A stretch of DNA of 64,000 nucleotides, taken from an uncultured Methylococcaceae bacterium. GTDB lineage: Bacteria > Pseudomonadota > Gammaproteobacteria > Methylococcales > Methylomonadaceae. The position numbers were made by a program, and so were the translations under genes. The stretch spans positions 19,819 through 83,818 of the forward strand of contig CAIYRS010000105.1 of the NCBI GenBank assembly GCA_903928685.1, written 5' to 3'. A model generated the notes under the pieces. That model searched no databases and was not told the origin of the DNA. It saw only the letters and a program-made list of their open reading frames with translations. Positions 9,756-17,873 of the stretch are shown piece after piece. Each line of letters opens with the position of its first letter. The stretch's first letter is position 1.

Positions 9756-10439
9756 TCAGCCCATAGCTTCCAAAATAGACGTTGAATCCGTCACCCAACC
9801 AAAAATCCCGCCCTGTGCCTTAATCATTTTTAGCCCAGCTTCGTGAAATTCCGGGATATACGAGCCGCAGCAATCGCCCGGCACAAGGCAGCGATAACCC
9901 CGATCATTGGCTTCGCGTAGGGTGGTGTGTACGCAAACCTCGGTGGTTACGCCGCAGACAATCAAATCTTCAATGCCATTGGCTTGTAAAATTGATTCAA
10001 ACTCGGTGGCGTAAAACGCGCCTTTGCCGGGTTTGTCGATGACGGGTTCGCCTGCTTGCGGGTAGAGTTCGGGGATGATGTCTTGGCCTGGTTCGCCACG
10101 GATTAAAATGCGCCCCATTGGCCCCATTTCACCAATCCGCACGGACGGATCGCCGCGCTCTACCTTGGCTTTGTGGGCGTCGGACATATCAGGCAGATGG
10201 CCTTCGCGGGTGTGGATAATCAGCATGTTTTGCGCCCTTGCCGCAGATAGCAAGGCTTTACACGGTGCGATGGCGGCTGCCAGCAGGGAAACATCATTAC
10301 CCAAGGATTCACCAAAACCGCCCGGTTCCAGAAAATCCCGCTGCATATCAATGATGACTACCGCTGTTTTGGCTAAGTCGATGTGGATGGCTTCAGGTTC
10401 GGCGTGGATTTCAAGCACTGGCATAACAAACCTCAGCAA
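9756..10439 (-). CDS. Cysteine hydrolase, isochorismatase family (BiuH paralog; triuret hydrolase is one candidate function)
   Basis: VVIIDMQRDFLEPGGFGE, VIDKPGKGAFYATEFE, VCGVTTEVCVHTTLREANDRGYRCLVPGDCCGSY: D-K-C triad family. Confidence 0.85.
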   Translation of the reverse strand: MLRFVMPVLEIHAEPEAIHIDLAKTAVVIIDMQRDFLEPGGFGESLGNDVSLLAAAIAPCKALLSAARAQNMLIIHTREGHLPDMSDAHKAKVERGDPSVRIGEMGPMGRILIRGEPGQDIIPELYPQAGEPVIDKPGKGAFYATEFESILQANGIEDLIVCGVTTEVCVHTTLREANDRGYRCLVPGDCCGSYIPEFHEAGLKMIKAQGGIFGWVTDSTSILEAMG

Positions 10440-10467
10440 ACGGTTGATAAAATCTCAAAATGTAACC

Positions 10468-10478
10468 ATGTATACAAC
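10468..10478 (-). promoter_or_regulatory. Palindromic candidate operator (contains TGTATACA)
   Basis: Plus-strand ATGTATACAAC directly downstream of the sigma-54-like site; related motif at 16140-16151. Confidence 0.45.
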
Positions 10479-10480
10479 AA

Positions 10481-10496
10481 AGCAAGTCTTGTACCA
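10481..10496 (-). promoter_or_regulatory. Candidate sigma-54 promoter for the 9756-10439 hydrolase
   Basis: Minus strand TGGTACAAGACTTGCT matches TGGYACRN4TTGCW at all defined positions; ~42 nt upstream of the ORF start. Confidence 0.65.
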
Positions 10497-10703
10497 GTGC
10501 CAAAAACTTATAGCAATAAATTCAAGTTATTGAAAATAAAATAGTAATTGGCGATAAAGTTGGTTTTTAACAAGGCTTTCTGATATTGGCGGGCTTGGAG
10601 GTTAGTCAAATTGGTGCGAAATGGGCTGTTTTGCACAGCTATGTTGCGGGGTGTTTACTGATGTTACGCAGACATTTTCTACGGTATAAAAACAAACCAT
10701 GTT

Positions 10704-10974
10704 GAGTCGCTACCGCGACGATTATTTAAATCGGGTTCTCGCACCCGAAGGCGAGCTACTTTCTTTTGCGCCGCCAAAAGAAAGTAGCCAAAGAAAAGGC
10801 GGCCCGATTGCCGCTCGTGTCTTGCGCTCCTCGCATTTGTCGGGGGACGGCAAAAGGGGCTTCCTGCCCCTTTGCCGCCGCGCGGCTTCCCTGCCGCACC
10901 CCTTCGAGCTGTTCCCTACAAATGCTCCGGTGCTCGACGCGGCAAACGGGAAAAACGCGTTACTGCGTAACATC
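10704..10974. repeat. ~270 bp dispersed repeat, copy 1
   Basis: Shares ...CACCCGAAGGCGAG(C/T)TACTTTCTTTTGCGCCGC...GTCGGGGGACGGCAAAAGGGGCTTCCTGCCCC... with 44101-44421. Confidence 0.85.
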
Positions 10975-11094
10975 AGTTATTTATATGGCGATAGCACGGG
11001 TTTTAAAGCCACGCCTCATTATTCGGCAGCCCGATGTTATATACTTCTTTAAGAATTGATAAGACACCTACCAACGATTGGCAGCAAACAGCAC

Positions 11095-11826
11095 ATGACC
11101 ACGGCAAAAGCAAAAAGCGCGGCGGCGCAAACGATTTACGACACACTCCGCAGCATGATCTTAAATTTTGAAGTCCAGCCCAACTCGCGTTTAACCGAAA
11201 CCGAATTGGCGGGATATTTCAACGTCAGCCGCACCCCAATTCGGGAAGCCCTGCAACGCTTGGCAAACGAAGGCCTCATCACCATCCGCCCCAAACAAGG
11301 CTGTTTTGTACGCTCAATGGATTTGGAGGAATTTACCGACTATTACCAAATCCGCGTCAGCTTGGAAATGTTGTCGCTGGAATTGGCCTGCACCAATATG
11401 TCCGACGAAGCCTTGAAAAACCTGTGCAAAGTTTGGGAGCAAGACAGCAGCGAAGACGACGAAGGCAAAGCCGAACGCATCGCCAGCCTAGATGAAGCCT
11501 TCCATATCAAACTCGCCGAAGGTGGCGGCAACCAAGCCTTAATGAAATTGCTGATCGACATCAGCAATCGCATCCGCATCGTCCGGCGTTTAGATTTTAC
11601 CGACCAAGAACGCATCAGAAAAACCTACCAAGAACACTACAGCATTCTCCAACACCTGCTCAACCGCGACGTGCAAGCGGCAAAAAATGAAATGCTGCGT
11701 CATATTAAAAAGAGTGAGGAATTCAGCAAAATGCTGACGATTATTCGTATGGGGATTCGGAAAAACAATAGCTTTCCGTTTGCGGGCGGGGGGAATGCGG
11801 TGGAAGATGATGTGTCGGTTGATTGA
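11095..11826 (+). CDS. GntR-family (FCD subfamily) transcriptional regulator
   Basis: wHTH ...LTETELAGYFNVSRTPIREALQRLANEGLITIRPKQGCFVRSMD; FCD-type C-terminus; start at MTTAK. Confidence 0.9.
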   Translation: MTTAKAKSAAAQTIYDTLRSMILNFEVQPNSRLTETELAGYFNVSRTPIREALQRLANEGLITIRPKQGCFVRSMDLEEFTDYYQIRVSLEMLSLELACTNMSDEALKNLCKVWEQDSSEDDEGKAERIASLDEAFHIKLAEGGGNQALMKLLIDISNRIRIVRRLDFTDQERIRKTYQEHYSILQHLLNRDVQAAKNEMLRHIKKSEEFSKMLTIIRMGIRKNNSFPFAGGGNAVEDDVSVD

Positions 11827-11834
11827 TACTGATT

Positions 11835-11860
11835 GGAGTGAAAAACATGTTTTTCACTCC
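11835..11860. repeat. Perfect 26-bp palindrome GGAGTGAAAAACATGTTTTTCACTCC
   Basis: Directly readable; immediately 3' of the GntR gene, may act as a terminator. Confidence 0.8.
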
Positions 11861-12049
11861 AAATTAATGCGGGATAACTATATTAAAGTTGTAAGGTGGT
11901 TTGCCATCGGAGAAACCAACTTACAGGTTTGCGAAATAAGGGTTTTAGTGGCGCCAATGTTCCCGCATCCGTTATTTCCATGCGTTTTCACCGTGGATGT
12001 TTTATCCTCGCTTTAACAGCGTTTTGATAATGTGAAACATAACTTAACT

Positions 12050-12688
12050 ATGATAATTTCCCATAAACATAAGTTTATTTTTTTAAAGACAATCAAAACG
12101 GCTGGCACGTCAATTGAGATTGCTTTGTCGAAACATTGCGGCCCTGATGATATCATCACGCCAATTAGTCCTGAAGACGAGAAGATTAGGAAGAATCTGG
12201 GTTATCAAGGGCCACAAAATTTTAAGACCCCTAATATCAAGTTCTACAACCACATGCCGGCAATTGAAGTTAAGGCGAATGTTGATTCTGAAATATGGGA
12301 TTCCTATTTCAAGTTTTGTTTTTCGCGTAATCCTTGGGATAGGACTATATCCCTCTATTTTTATCTCTACCAATCAGAACCCCGCCCCTCATTGTCCGCG
12401 TTCATTAACTCTAGGCAATTAAATCATCTTATAAATGGCGGCCTTAATGTCTACACCATTGACGGACAAATAGTCGTGGATAGAGTTTGTCAATTTGAGA
12501 AAATTGCCGAGGAATTGGAAACCATTCGTATCAAACTAGAAATTGCAGAGACATTGGAATTACCGAACGCAAAATCACGGTTCAGACAAGACAAACGTAG
12601 CTATCGTGAATTGCTGAGTGAATCCGATAAAGCGAGAATAGCAAGAAGGCTCTCTGAGGAAATTCGGCTCTTTGACTATCAATTTTGA
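12050..12688 (+). CDS. Sulfotransferase-family (Sulfotransfer_2-like) protein
   Basis: FIFLKTIKTAGTSIEIAL (5'-PSB-like) and FKFCFSRNPWDRTISLYFY (3'-PB-like). Confidence 0.75.
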   Translation: MIISHKHKFIFLKTIKTAGTSIEIALSKHCGPDDIITPISPEDEKIRKNLGYQGPQNFKTPNIKFYNHMPAIEVKANVDSEIWDSYFKFCFSRNPWDRTISLYFYLYQSEPRPSLSAFINSRQLNHLINGGLNVYTIDGQIVVDRVCQFEKIAEELETIRIKLEIAETLELPNAKSRFRQDKRSYRELLSESDKARIARRLSEEIRLFDYQF

Positions 12689-12939
12689 TGTGTTAAAGCC
12701 ATATCTCATTTCCTTACATAGGGTGCCATTTACGCAAAACATCTGGAAGATTGGTGTCTTTTCATTCGATTAAATAACATGGTTAGCACTGTGATAACCG
12801 GTTTTAAAATCCCGAATTGCGGCAAGCAATTCATTGCCAATATTTCATGTGGCATATCGATAAAACAGTTGCGTTACGCTAATGGATATTTTGCAGATAT
12901 TCGGCAATTTGTTTTGGCTTAGCAGATTGTAACAAAGGC

Positions 12940-13299
12940 TTAACCTCCCACAAACTCCACAGGTTTATGCCAATGTACCAACACCAAACAGCCATCTTGG
13001 CTGCTGACGCTATGTTGCGAACCTTCGGGATTGTAGATGTAGCTGCCTGTTGGGTAGATGCCGCGTTCGTCCTGTTGCGAGCCGGAAAGTACATAGATAT
13101 GTTCGTCGCCAATATGTTTGTGTAATGGCACGGATGCGCCGGGTTGGTAACGGATCAGGCCGACGCTGTAACCGCTGTCGGACTCTTGGAATAACATCCG
13201 TAAAAGTACGCCTTCGCGTAGGGGATGCCAGCCTGAACTATCGTCCGCAAGGATTTCTGGTGACAGGGTGAATGGCATAGTGGGTTTGGGATGGGTCAT
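12940..13299 (-). CDS. Cupin-domain (ChrR-like) protein
   Basis: RYQPGASVPLHKHIGDEHIYVLSGSQQDERGIYPTGSYIYNPEGSQHSVSSQDGCLVLVHW. Confidence 0.85.
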   Translation of the reverse strand: MTHPKPTMPFTLSPEILADDSSGWHPLREGVLLRMLFQESDSGYSVGLIRYQPGASVPLHKHIGDEHIYVLSGSQQDERGIYPTGSYIYNPEGSQHSVSSQDGCLVLVHWHKPVEFVGG

Positions 13300-13447
13300 G
13301 ATGGTCTTGTAAGAAATAGATTTAATGCTCGTTCCTAAGCTCCAGCTTGGGAATGCAGGAGGGGAAGCTCTTGCTTCCCGTATTTCTCGAAGCTAGAGCT
13401 TCTGGTCTTGGGTTACCAAGCTGGAGCTTGGTAACCAGCGTCACATT

Positions 13448-15229
13448 TTAACCCTTATTTTTCAAATAACTCCGCCAGCCGCCAAACTCGGTAATAGCAA
13501 CCGATTTCCCCAGCGGATAAGGTTCGCACAAGAATCCATATTCCCAACTGCCATCTGCCATTTCTACCGAACCGATACACAATGGGCTTTTGATGTTGCT
13601 GATAAATTTTGCCCAATTTTCTTTGGGTAATTCCCAAATTTCCAAGGCGATGCTTTCACCGTGGTTGTCGTCGCGGACTAAACCGGGGCGTTCCGGTGGT
13701 GCGATTGCTAGGGCGTAGAGTTGGTATTTCGGCGCGGTTTGGGTGCTGGCGTAAAAGCGTGCGCCGAGTTCCAGCAGTTGCGGGTTTAACGGTAAGCCTT
13801 GCATGTGTGCGCCGCAGACGGCGATGCGTTGGTAGCCAGATGGTTTGGGTACTGTTTCCGTTGGTTGGTTGGCAAAGCGTTTGGCAATCGCCAGTAAACG
13901 CGCATCTGCCAAAGCGGCTGAAAACAGGGTAATGCCAAACGGCAGTTGGTTACTGTAAAAACCAGCCGGGATTGCCAAGGCGGACAAATCCAGCAAGTTC
14001 ATATAATTAGTATAGTAGCCCAAATTGCTGTTTAAGGGGATTGGGTCGGCTAGCACTTCATCAATGCGGTAAATGCGCGGTGCCGTGGGTACGACGATGC
14101 ACGACAAACCCTGCAAGAGCGTCGCGGTTTGACGTTTAAGCTGTTGCAAACGGTGTAGGGCATCAAAAGCGGCGATGGCGTTTTTGTCTTTCGCCGCCGC
14201 TAGCACGTCTGTAATCACCGGATGCAGTTGTTCGGGATGGCTTTCGATAAATGCGCGGATGCCTGCATAGCGTTCGGCAATCCACGGGCCTTCGTAAAGC
14301 AAGGCCGCCGCTTCTAAAAACGGTTGGAAGTCGATTTCTACCACGTCGCCCAAGGTTTGTAGTTTGGCGATGCTTTGGGCAAACAACGCCCCACTTTCTG
14401 CATCGCCAAAATACTGAAGCTGTTCCGGTTTGGGTACGCCAAAGCGTAATTGCGCGGTTGCCGAAATACTGGCATCTAAAGATTGGCGGTCACTGCGGGC
14501 ATAGCTGTCGCTGGCATCGTAAGCGTTGACGATGTCGAACAAGTATTCGGCTTCGGCAATCGTTTGGCTAAAAATCGACACGCAATCCAAGCTTTTGCAA
14601 GCGGGGACAACGCCGCTGCAACTGAGCAAGCCGCGCGTGGGTTTTAAGCCAACGATGTTATTGAAGCCAGCAGGCACGCGCCCAGAGCCTGCGGTGTCTG
14701 TACCCAGCGAAAAACTGACGATATTTAACGCCACCGCCACCGCCGAGCCGGAGCTGGAGCCGCCGGAAATGTAATCGGGGTTAATTGAGTTTTTGCAAAT
14801 GCCGTAAGGTTCTGGCGAGCGCGTACCCGTCAGGCCTGTGGCGAATTGATCCATATTGGTTTTGCCGATCAGCACCGCGCCTGCGTCGATCAGTTTTTGC
14901 ACGGCGAACGCTGATTGTGCAGGCAGATAACTGAAACCGGGGCAAGCGGCGGTGGTCGGCAGTCCGGCGCAATCAATATTGTCTTTGACGGCAAACGGGA
15001 TGCCGTATAGCGGCAAGTCATTTGGATTCAAGCTTTCCAGTTTTTTCGCCTGTGCCATCAGCGTACTTTCGGCGTGCAGGCTGATCCAGATATTGTGGTC
15101 TTTAAAATCCTTAACCCGCGCCAAGCTTTGTTGGATGACTGCTGAGACCGTGGTCGTGCCGTCCAGATAGGCTTGTCTTAAGGTGAAAATATCGAGTGAT
15201 AAAAATTCAGTGTTTGTGTTCAAGATCAC
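13448..15229 (-). CDS. atzF: Allophanate hydrolase
   Basis: Amidase signature GIPFAVKDNIDCAG, SGGSSSGSAVAVA, GTDTAGSGRVPAG; ~590 aa with C-terminal allophanate hydrolase domain. Confidence 0.9.
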   Translation of the reverse strand: MILNTNTEFLSLDIFTLRQAYLDGTTTVSAVIQQSLARVKDFKDHNIWISLHAESTLMAQAKKLESLNPNDLPLYGIPFAVKDNIDCAGLPTTAACPGFSYLPAQSAFAVQKLIDAGAVLIGKTNMDQFATGLTGTRSPEPYGICKNSINPDYISGGSSSGSAVAVALNIVSFSLGTDTAGSGRVPAGFNNIVGLKPTRGLLSCSGVVPACKSLDCVSIFSQTIAEAEYLFDIVNAYDASDSYARSDRQSLDASISATAQLRFGVPKPEQLQYFGDAESGALFAQSIAKLQTLGDVVEIDFQPFLEAAALLYEGPWIAERYAGIRAFIESHPEQLHPVITDVLAAAKDKNAIAAFDALHRLQQLKRQTATLLQGLSCIVVPTAPRIYRIDEVLADPIPLNSNLGYYTNYMNLLDLSALAIPAGFYSNQLPFGITLFSAALADARLLAIAKRFANQPTETVPKPSGYQRIAVCGAHMQGLPLNPQLLELGARFYASTQTAPKYQLYALAIAPPERPGLVRDDNHGESIALEIWELPKENWAKFISNIKSPLCIGSVEMADGSWEYGFLCEPYPLGKSVAITEFGGWRSYLKNKG

Positions 15230-15264
15230 CCCTGCGCTTAGGCGATAGGCTTTAGACGAGTTTA

Positions 15265-15328
15265 GTAGGGTACGCTGTGCGTACCTTTTGTCTCAAAAAT
15301 AACCCAAGGTACGCACAGCGTACCCTAC
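15265..15328. repeat. REPIN-like inverted pair
   Basis: GTAGGGTACGCTGTGCGTACC ... GGTACGCACAGCGTACCCTAC. Confidence 0.85.
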
Positions 15329-15345
15329 GGCATAATGGTCGCGCC

Positions 15346-16026
15346 TCAAGACACGGCGGCAATAAAACTCGCCGAATCCGCGACCGCGCCAAACACGCCG
15401 CCTTGCATGTGGATCATGTGCAAGGCCGCTTGGTGGTTGTTGGGGTCGGTCGCCGCGCAGCAATCCGCCAGCAATAAGCATTCATAGCCACGGTCATTGG
15501 CATCGCGCATGGTGGTGTGTACGCAAACGTCGGTGGTGATGCCCGTTAAGATGATGTTTTCTATGCCCAGCGTCCGCAGCAGTAAATCCAAATCGGTGGC
15601 GTAAAACGAGCCTTTACCGGGCTTGTCGATAATCGGCTCGCCTGGTAAGGGCGCAAGTTCCGGGATGATTTCCCAGCCGGGTTCGCCGCGTACCAAAATT
15701 CGTCCGCATGGGCCAGGATCGCCTATGCCAGCGCCAATCTGCCGACTGCGCCATTGTTTGTTTTTCGGTAAATCGGATAAATCGGGGCGATGGCCTTCGC
15801 GGGTGTGGATAACGTGGAAGCCGAGTTTGCGGCAAGTCGCCAGCACTTGGCTGATGGGTTCAATCGGCGCACGGGTTAAGGAAATGTCATAGCCCATGGT
15901 ATCGACATAACCGCCTTCGCCGCAGAAATCGAACTGCATGTCGATGATAATCAAGCAAGTATTGTCAGGCCGTAAATCGCCGTTGTAGGGGTATGCGTAG
16001 GGAGTGCTGCTAACGTATCGGGTCAT
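15346..16026 (-). CDS. biuH: Biuret amidohydrolase, cysteine hydrolase
   Basis: [97 protein letters not shown] closely resembles recalled BiuH sequence; next to atzF. Confidence 0.88.
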   Translation of the reverse strand: MTRYVSSTPYAYPYNGDLRPDNTCLIIIDMQFDFCGEGGYVDTMGYDISLTRAPIEPISQVLATCRKLGFHVIHTREGHRPDLSDLPKNKQWRSRQIGAGIGDPGPCGRILVRGEPGWEIIPELAPLPGEPIIDKPGKGSFYATDLDLLLRTLGIENIILTGITTDVCVHTTMRDANDRGYECLLLADCCAATDPNNHQAALHMIHMQGGVFGAVADSASFIAAVS

Positions 16027-16139
16027 GGTGAAATCTCATGTGGTGAAAGAAAGCGCAACAGGTAACGGCACTGCTGCAATCCGGTTAAATTTAGGGCGCG
16101 ACTGAGGGTAACGCTATTGGATGATACGCGCCCATCAGT

Positions 16140-16151
16140 GTTGCATACAAC
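16140..16151 (-). promoter_or_regulatory. Palindromic candidate operator GTTGCATACAAC
   Basis: Minus strand TTGTTGTATGCAA, like TTGTTGTATACA at the other biuH-like promoter; just downstream of the sigma-54-like site. Confidence 0.45.
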
Positions 16152-16157
16152 AATAAA

Positions 16158-16173
16158 TGCACTAACAGTGCCA
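16158..16173 (-). promoter_or_regulatory. Candidate sigma-54 promoter for biuH
   Basis: Minus strand TGGCACTGTTAGTGCA: GG-N10-GC kept, two mismatches to TGGYACRN4TTGCW. Confidence 0.5.
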
Positions 16174-16386
16174 AATGGGGAAATTGGGGTTTAAAGGGAT
16201 TTTTTGGGGACTAGCTGGGGATTGCGGTGGTGTTTAAGCGAGGATTTTGGGCTAAAAGTGTCGCCAGTGGCGTTTTATGGCGGTTTTATGTGTGTTTTAA
16301 ATGAGTGCGGATTTTTGCTGTTTTTGCACTGGATTGGTTCGGGATGGTGTTGGTGTTTGCCTAAGTGATTTAGGCAATCGAGCATC

Positions 16387-16467
16387 GTAGGGGCGGACGG
16401 CTGTCCGCCTTTTTCAGAACCCGTATCAGAATCCGCTGCGATAAGGCGAGCAGCCACTCGCCGCTAC
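16387..16467. repeat. REPIN-like inverted pair (second copy of 9628-9708)
   Basis: GTAGGGGCGGACGGCTGTCCGCC ... GGCGAGCAGCCACTCGCCGCTAC. Confidence 0.8.
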
Positions 16468-16538
16468 GAAAATAATTCCGATAATTCAACATTGGCTGAG
16501 GGCTGGTTTGGATTAGAAGTTGTTCTGAATTTTGAGTA

Positions 16539-16564
16539 GGAGTCCAAAACATGTTTTGGACTCC
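16539..16564. repeat. Perfect 26-bp palindrome GGAGTCCAAAACATGTTTTGGACTCC
   Basis: Directly readable; same architecture as 11835-11860. Confidence 0.8.
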
Positions 16565-16589
16565 GTGCTTCATAGTTGGAATGTGGCTG

Positions 16590-17450
16590 TTACTGCCGTT
16601 CGTAACCAAATTTTATAATCACAGGTGTGCCTTGATTATGGATGATGAGCTGTTTGCGGGTTTCTTCTTCAGGCTCTGGCTTTGCAGGTGTTACTGGTGT
16701 TGCGACGGCGGCGGCAGGTGCAGCAGGTGTTGGCGTGGGTTGGGCTGTTTTAGGTTTTGCCGTCGTTGTCGCTTTTGGTGCTGGTAAGACAGCAGCTGGC
16801 GCGCTTTCAACTTTTGGCTGTGGTTGGGGTTGTATTACAGGTACTTTCACAGTTTCCACTTGAATGCTGGGTATCCAACTGGGTTTACTGATTGATTCGG
16901 CGGCTTGCGCGGCAGTGGGTGGCGGTAAAAATTTCAAGCTGTCTAGTAAATCAAAACACACGCTGCTGATGTGATCGGTCAGTGTTTCCTGCAATTGCTG
17001 GCTGGAGGCGCTGGCAGATGGCGCAGAGAAAGTCATTTCCAGCTGCTCTTCTTGTTTGGGATTGGCGTTGTCGACTAAACGGCATTGCACCGGGATGACA
17101 TCGGCTTTTTGAAACTTAGGCGCGCGCGGGTCGGCGTTACCTACCGAAAAGGAAATCCCTACAGGGGTTTGGTCGGATTTGCTTTCACCCACGTTCACCA
17201 TCAAGGTATGGCTGTAAGATTGTCCGTTTTCTGGTTTTAGCGGAAATCGGTATTGGCTTAAATTGCCGATGATGGTGGCGCGTAAACTGTTGATGTCTGC
17301 CGCCGTCAGTTTTGCCTGTGGTAATGGGGCAATTTTTAGGTCAATGGCTTTTATGGCGGATTTATCCAGCGGTTGCGCCATAGCGATAAGCGAGTGGGAT
17401 AGCAAGCCTATTAAGCCGAGGATGGCGATGGGTTTGACGATTTTTTGCAT
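16590..17450 (-). CDS. Secreted hypothetical protein with Pro/Ala-rich C-terminal linker
   Basis: Signal peptide; low-complexity PAPKATTTAKPKTAQPTPTPAAPAAA segment. Confidence 0.6.
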   Translation of the reverse strand: MQKIVKPIAILGLIGLLSHSLIAMAQPLDKSAIKAIDLKIAPLPQAKLTAADINSLRATIIGNLSQYRFPLKPENGQSYSHTLMVNVGESKSDQTPVGISFSVGNADPRAPKFQKADVIPVQCRLVDNANPKQEEQLEMTFSAPSASASSQQLQETLTDHISSVCFDLLDSLKFLPPPTAAQAAESISKPSWIPSIQVETVKVPVIQPQPQPKVESAPAAVLPAPKATTTAKPKTAQPTPTPAAPAAAVATPVTPAKPEPEEETRKQLIIHNQGTPVIIKFGYERQ

Positions 17451-17873
17451 GGGATAATCCTTGTGGGAAAAAGGTTGTCAGATTTACGCGATGGATAAAT
17501 GTATTTACCAGAGGCAGATAGCTTTATTAGGTTTTTGATAAAAAAATAATTTTTTCTGGCGTCACTAAAGCTTAAGACCTTGCAGATTTTTAAAACCTGT
17601 AAGGTCTGGATGCTTAAATCCGAATGCTACGACACTCTACCAAATTCCCCTAATTTCTTGGCTTTTGTTGCGCCAAAGCGACGTCTTGTTGCGCCCATCT
17701 ACTTTAAAAATACCCCTGCGTTTGCGATATACGTCATTTAACTGATGAGTCAGATGACGCATTGTGCAATCAGTCCGCAAATCAAATAATCCTTGCCAGC
17801 CGTATCAAATGGCTGCTTCAAGCGTGTCTTGAGGTATCAATTAACGCAAGCTTTATGATCTAAGGGGCTTAAC

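Noticed and set aside
10699-11059. ORFs 10699-11052 and 10766-11059 as proteins
   Set aside because: They lie in a dispersed repeat (second copy at 44101-44421) and read as low-information Arg/Pro/Leu-rich translations; treated as repeat, not genes
12098-12113. TGGCACGTCAATTGAG as a sigma-54 site
   Set aside because: Lies inside the sulfotransferase CDS and lacks the -12 GC
17631-17873. Sigma-54 promoter upstream of the porin/urt genes
   Set aside because: Scanned by eye for GG-N10-GC; only off-spacing matches (8, 9 or 11 nt) found
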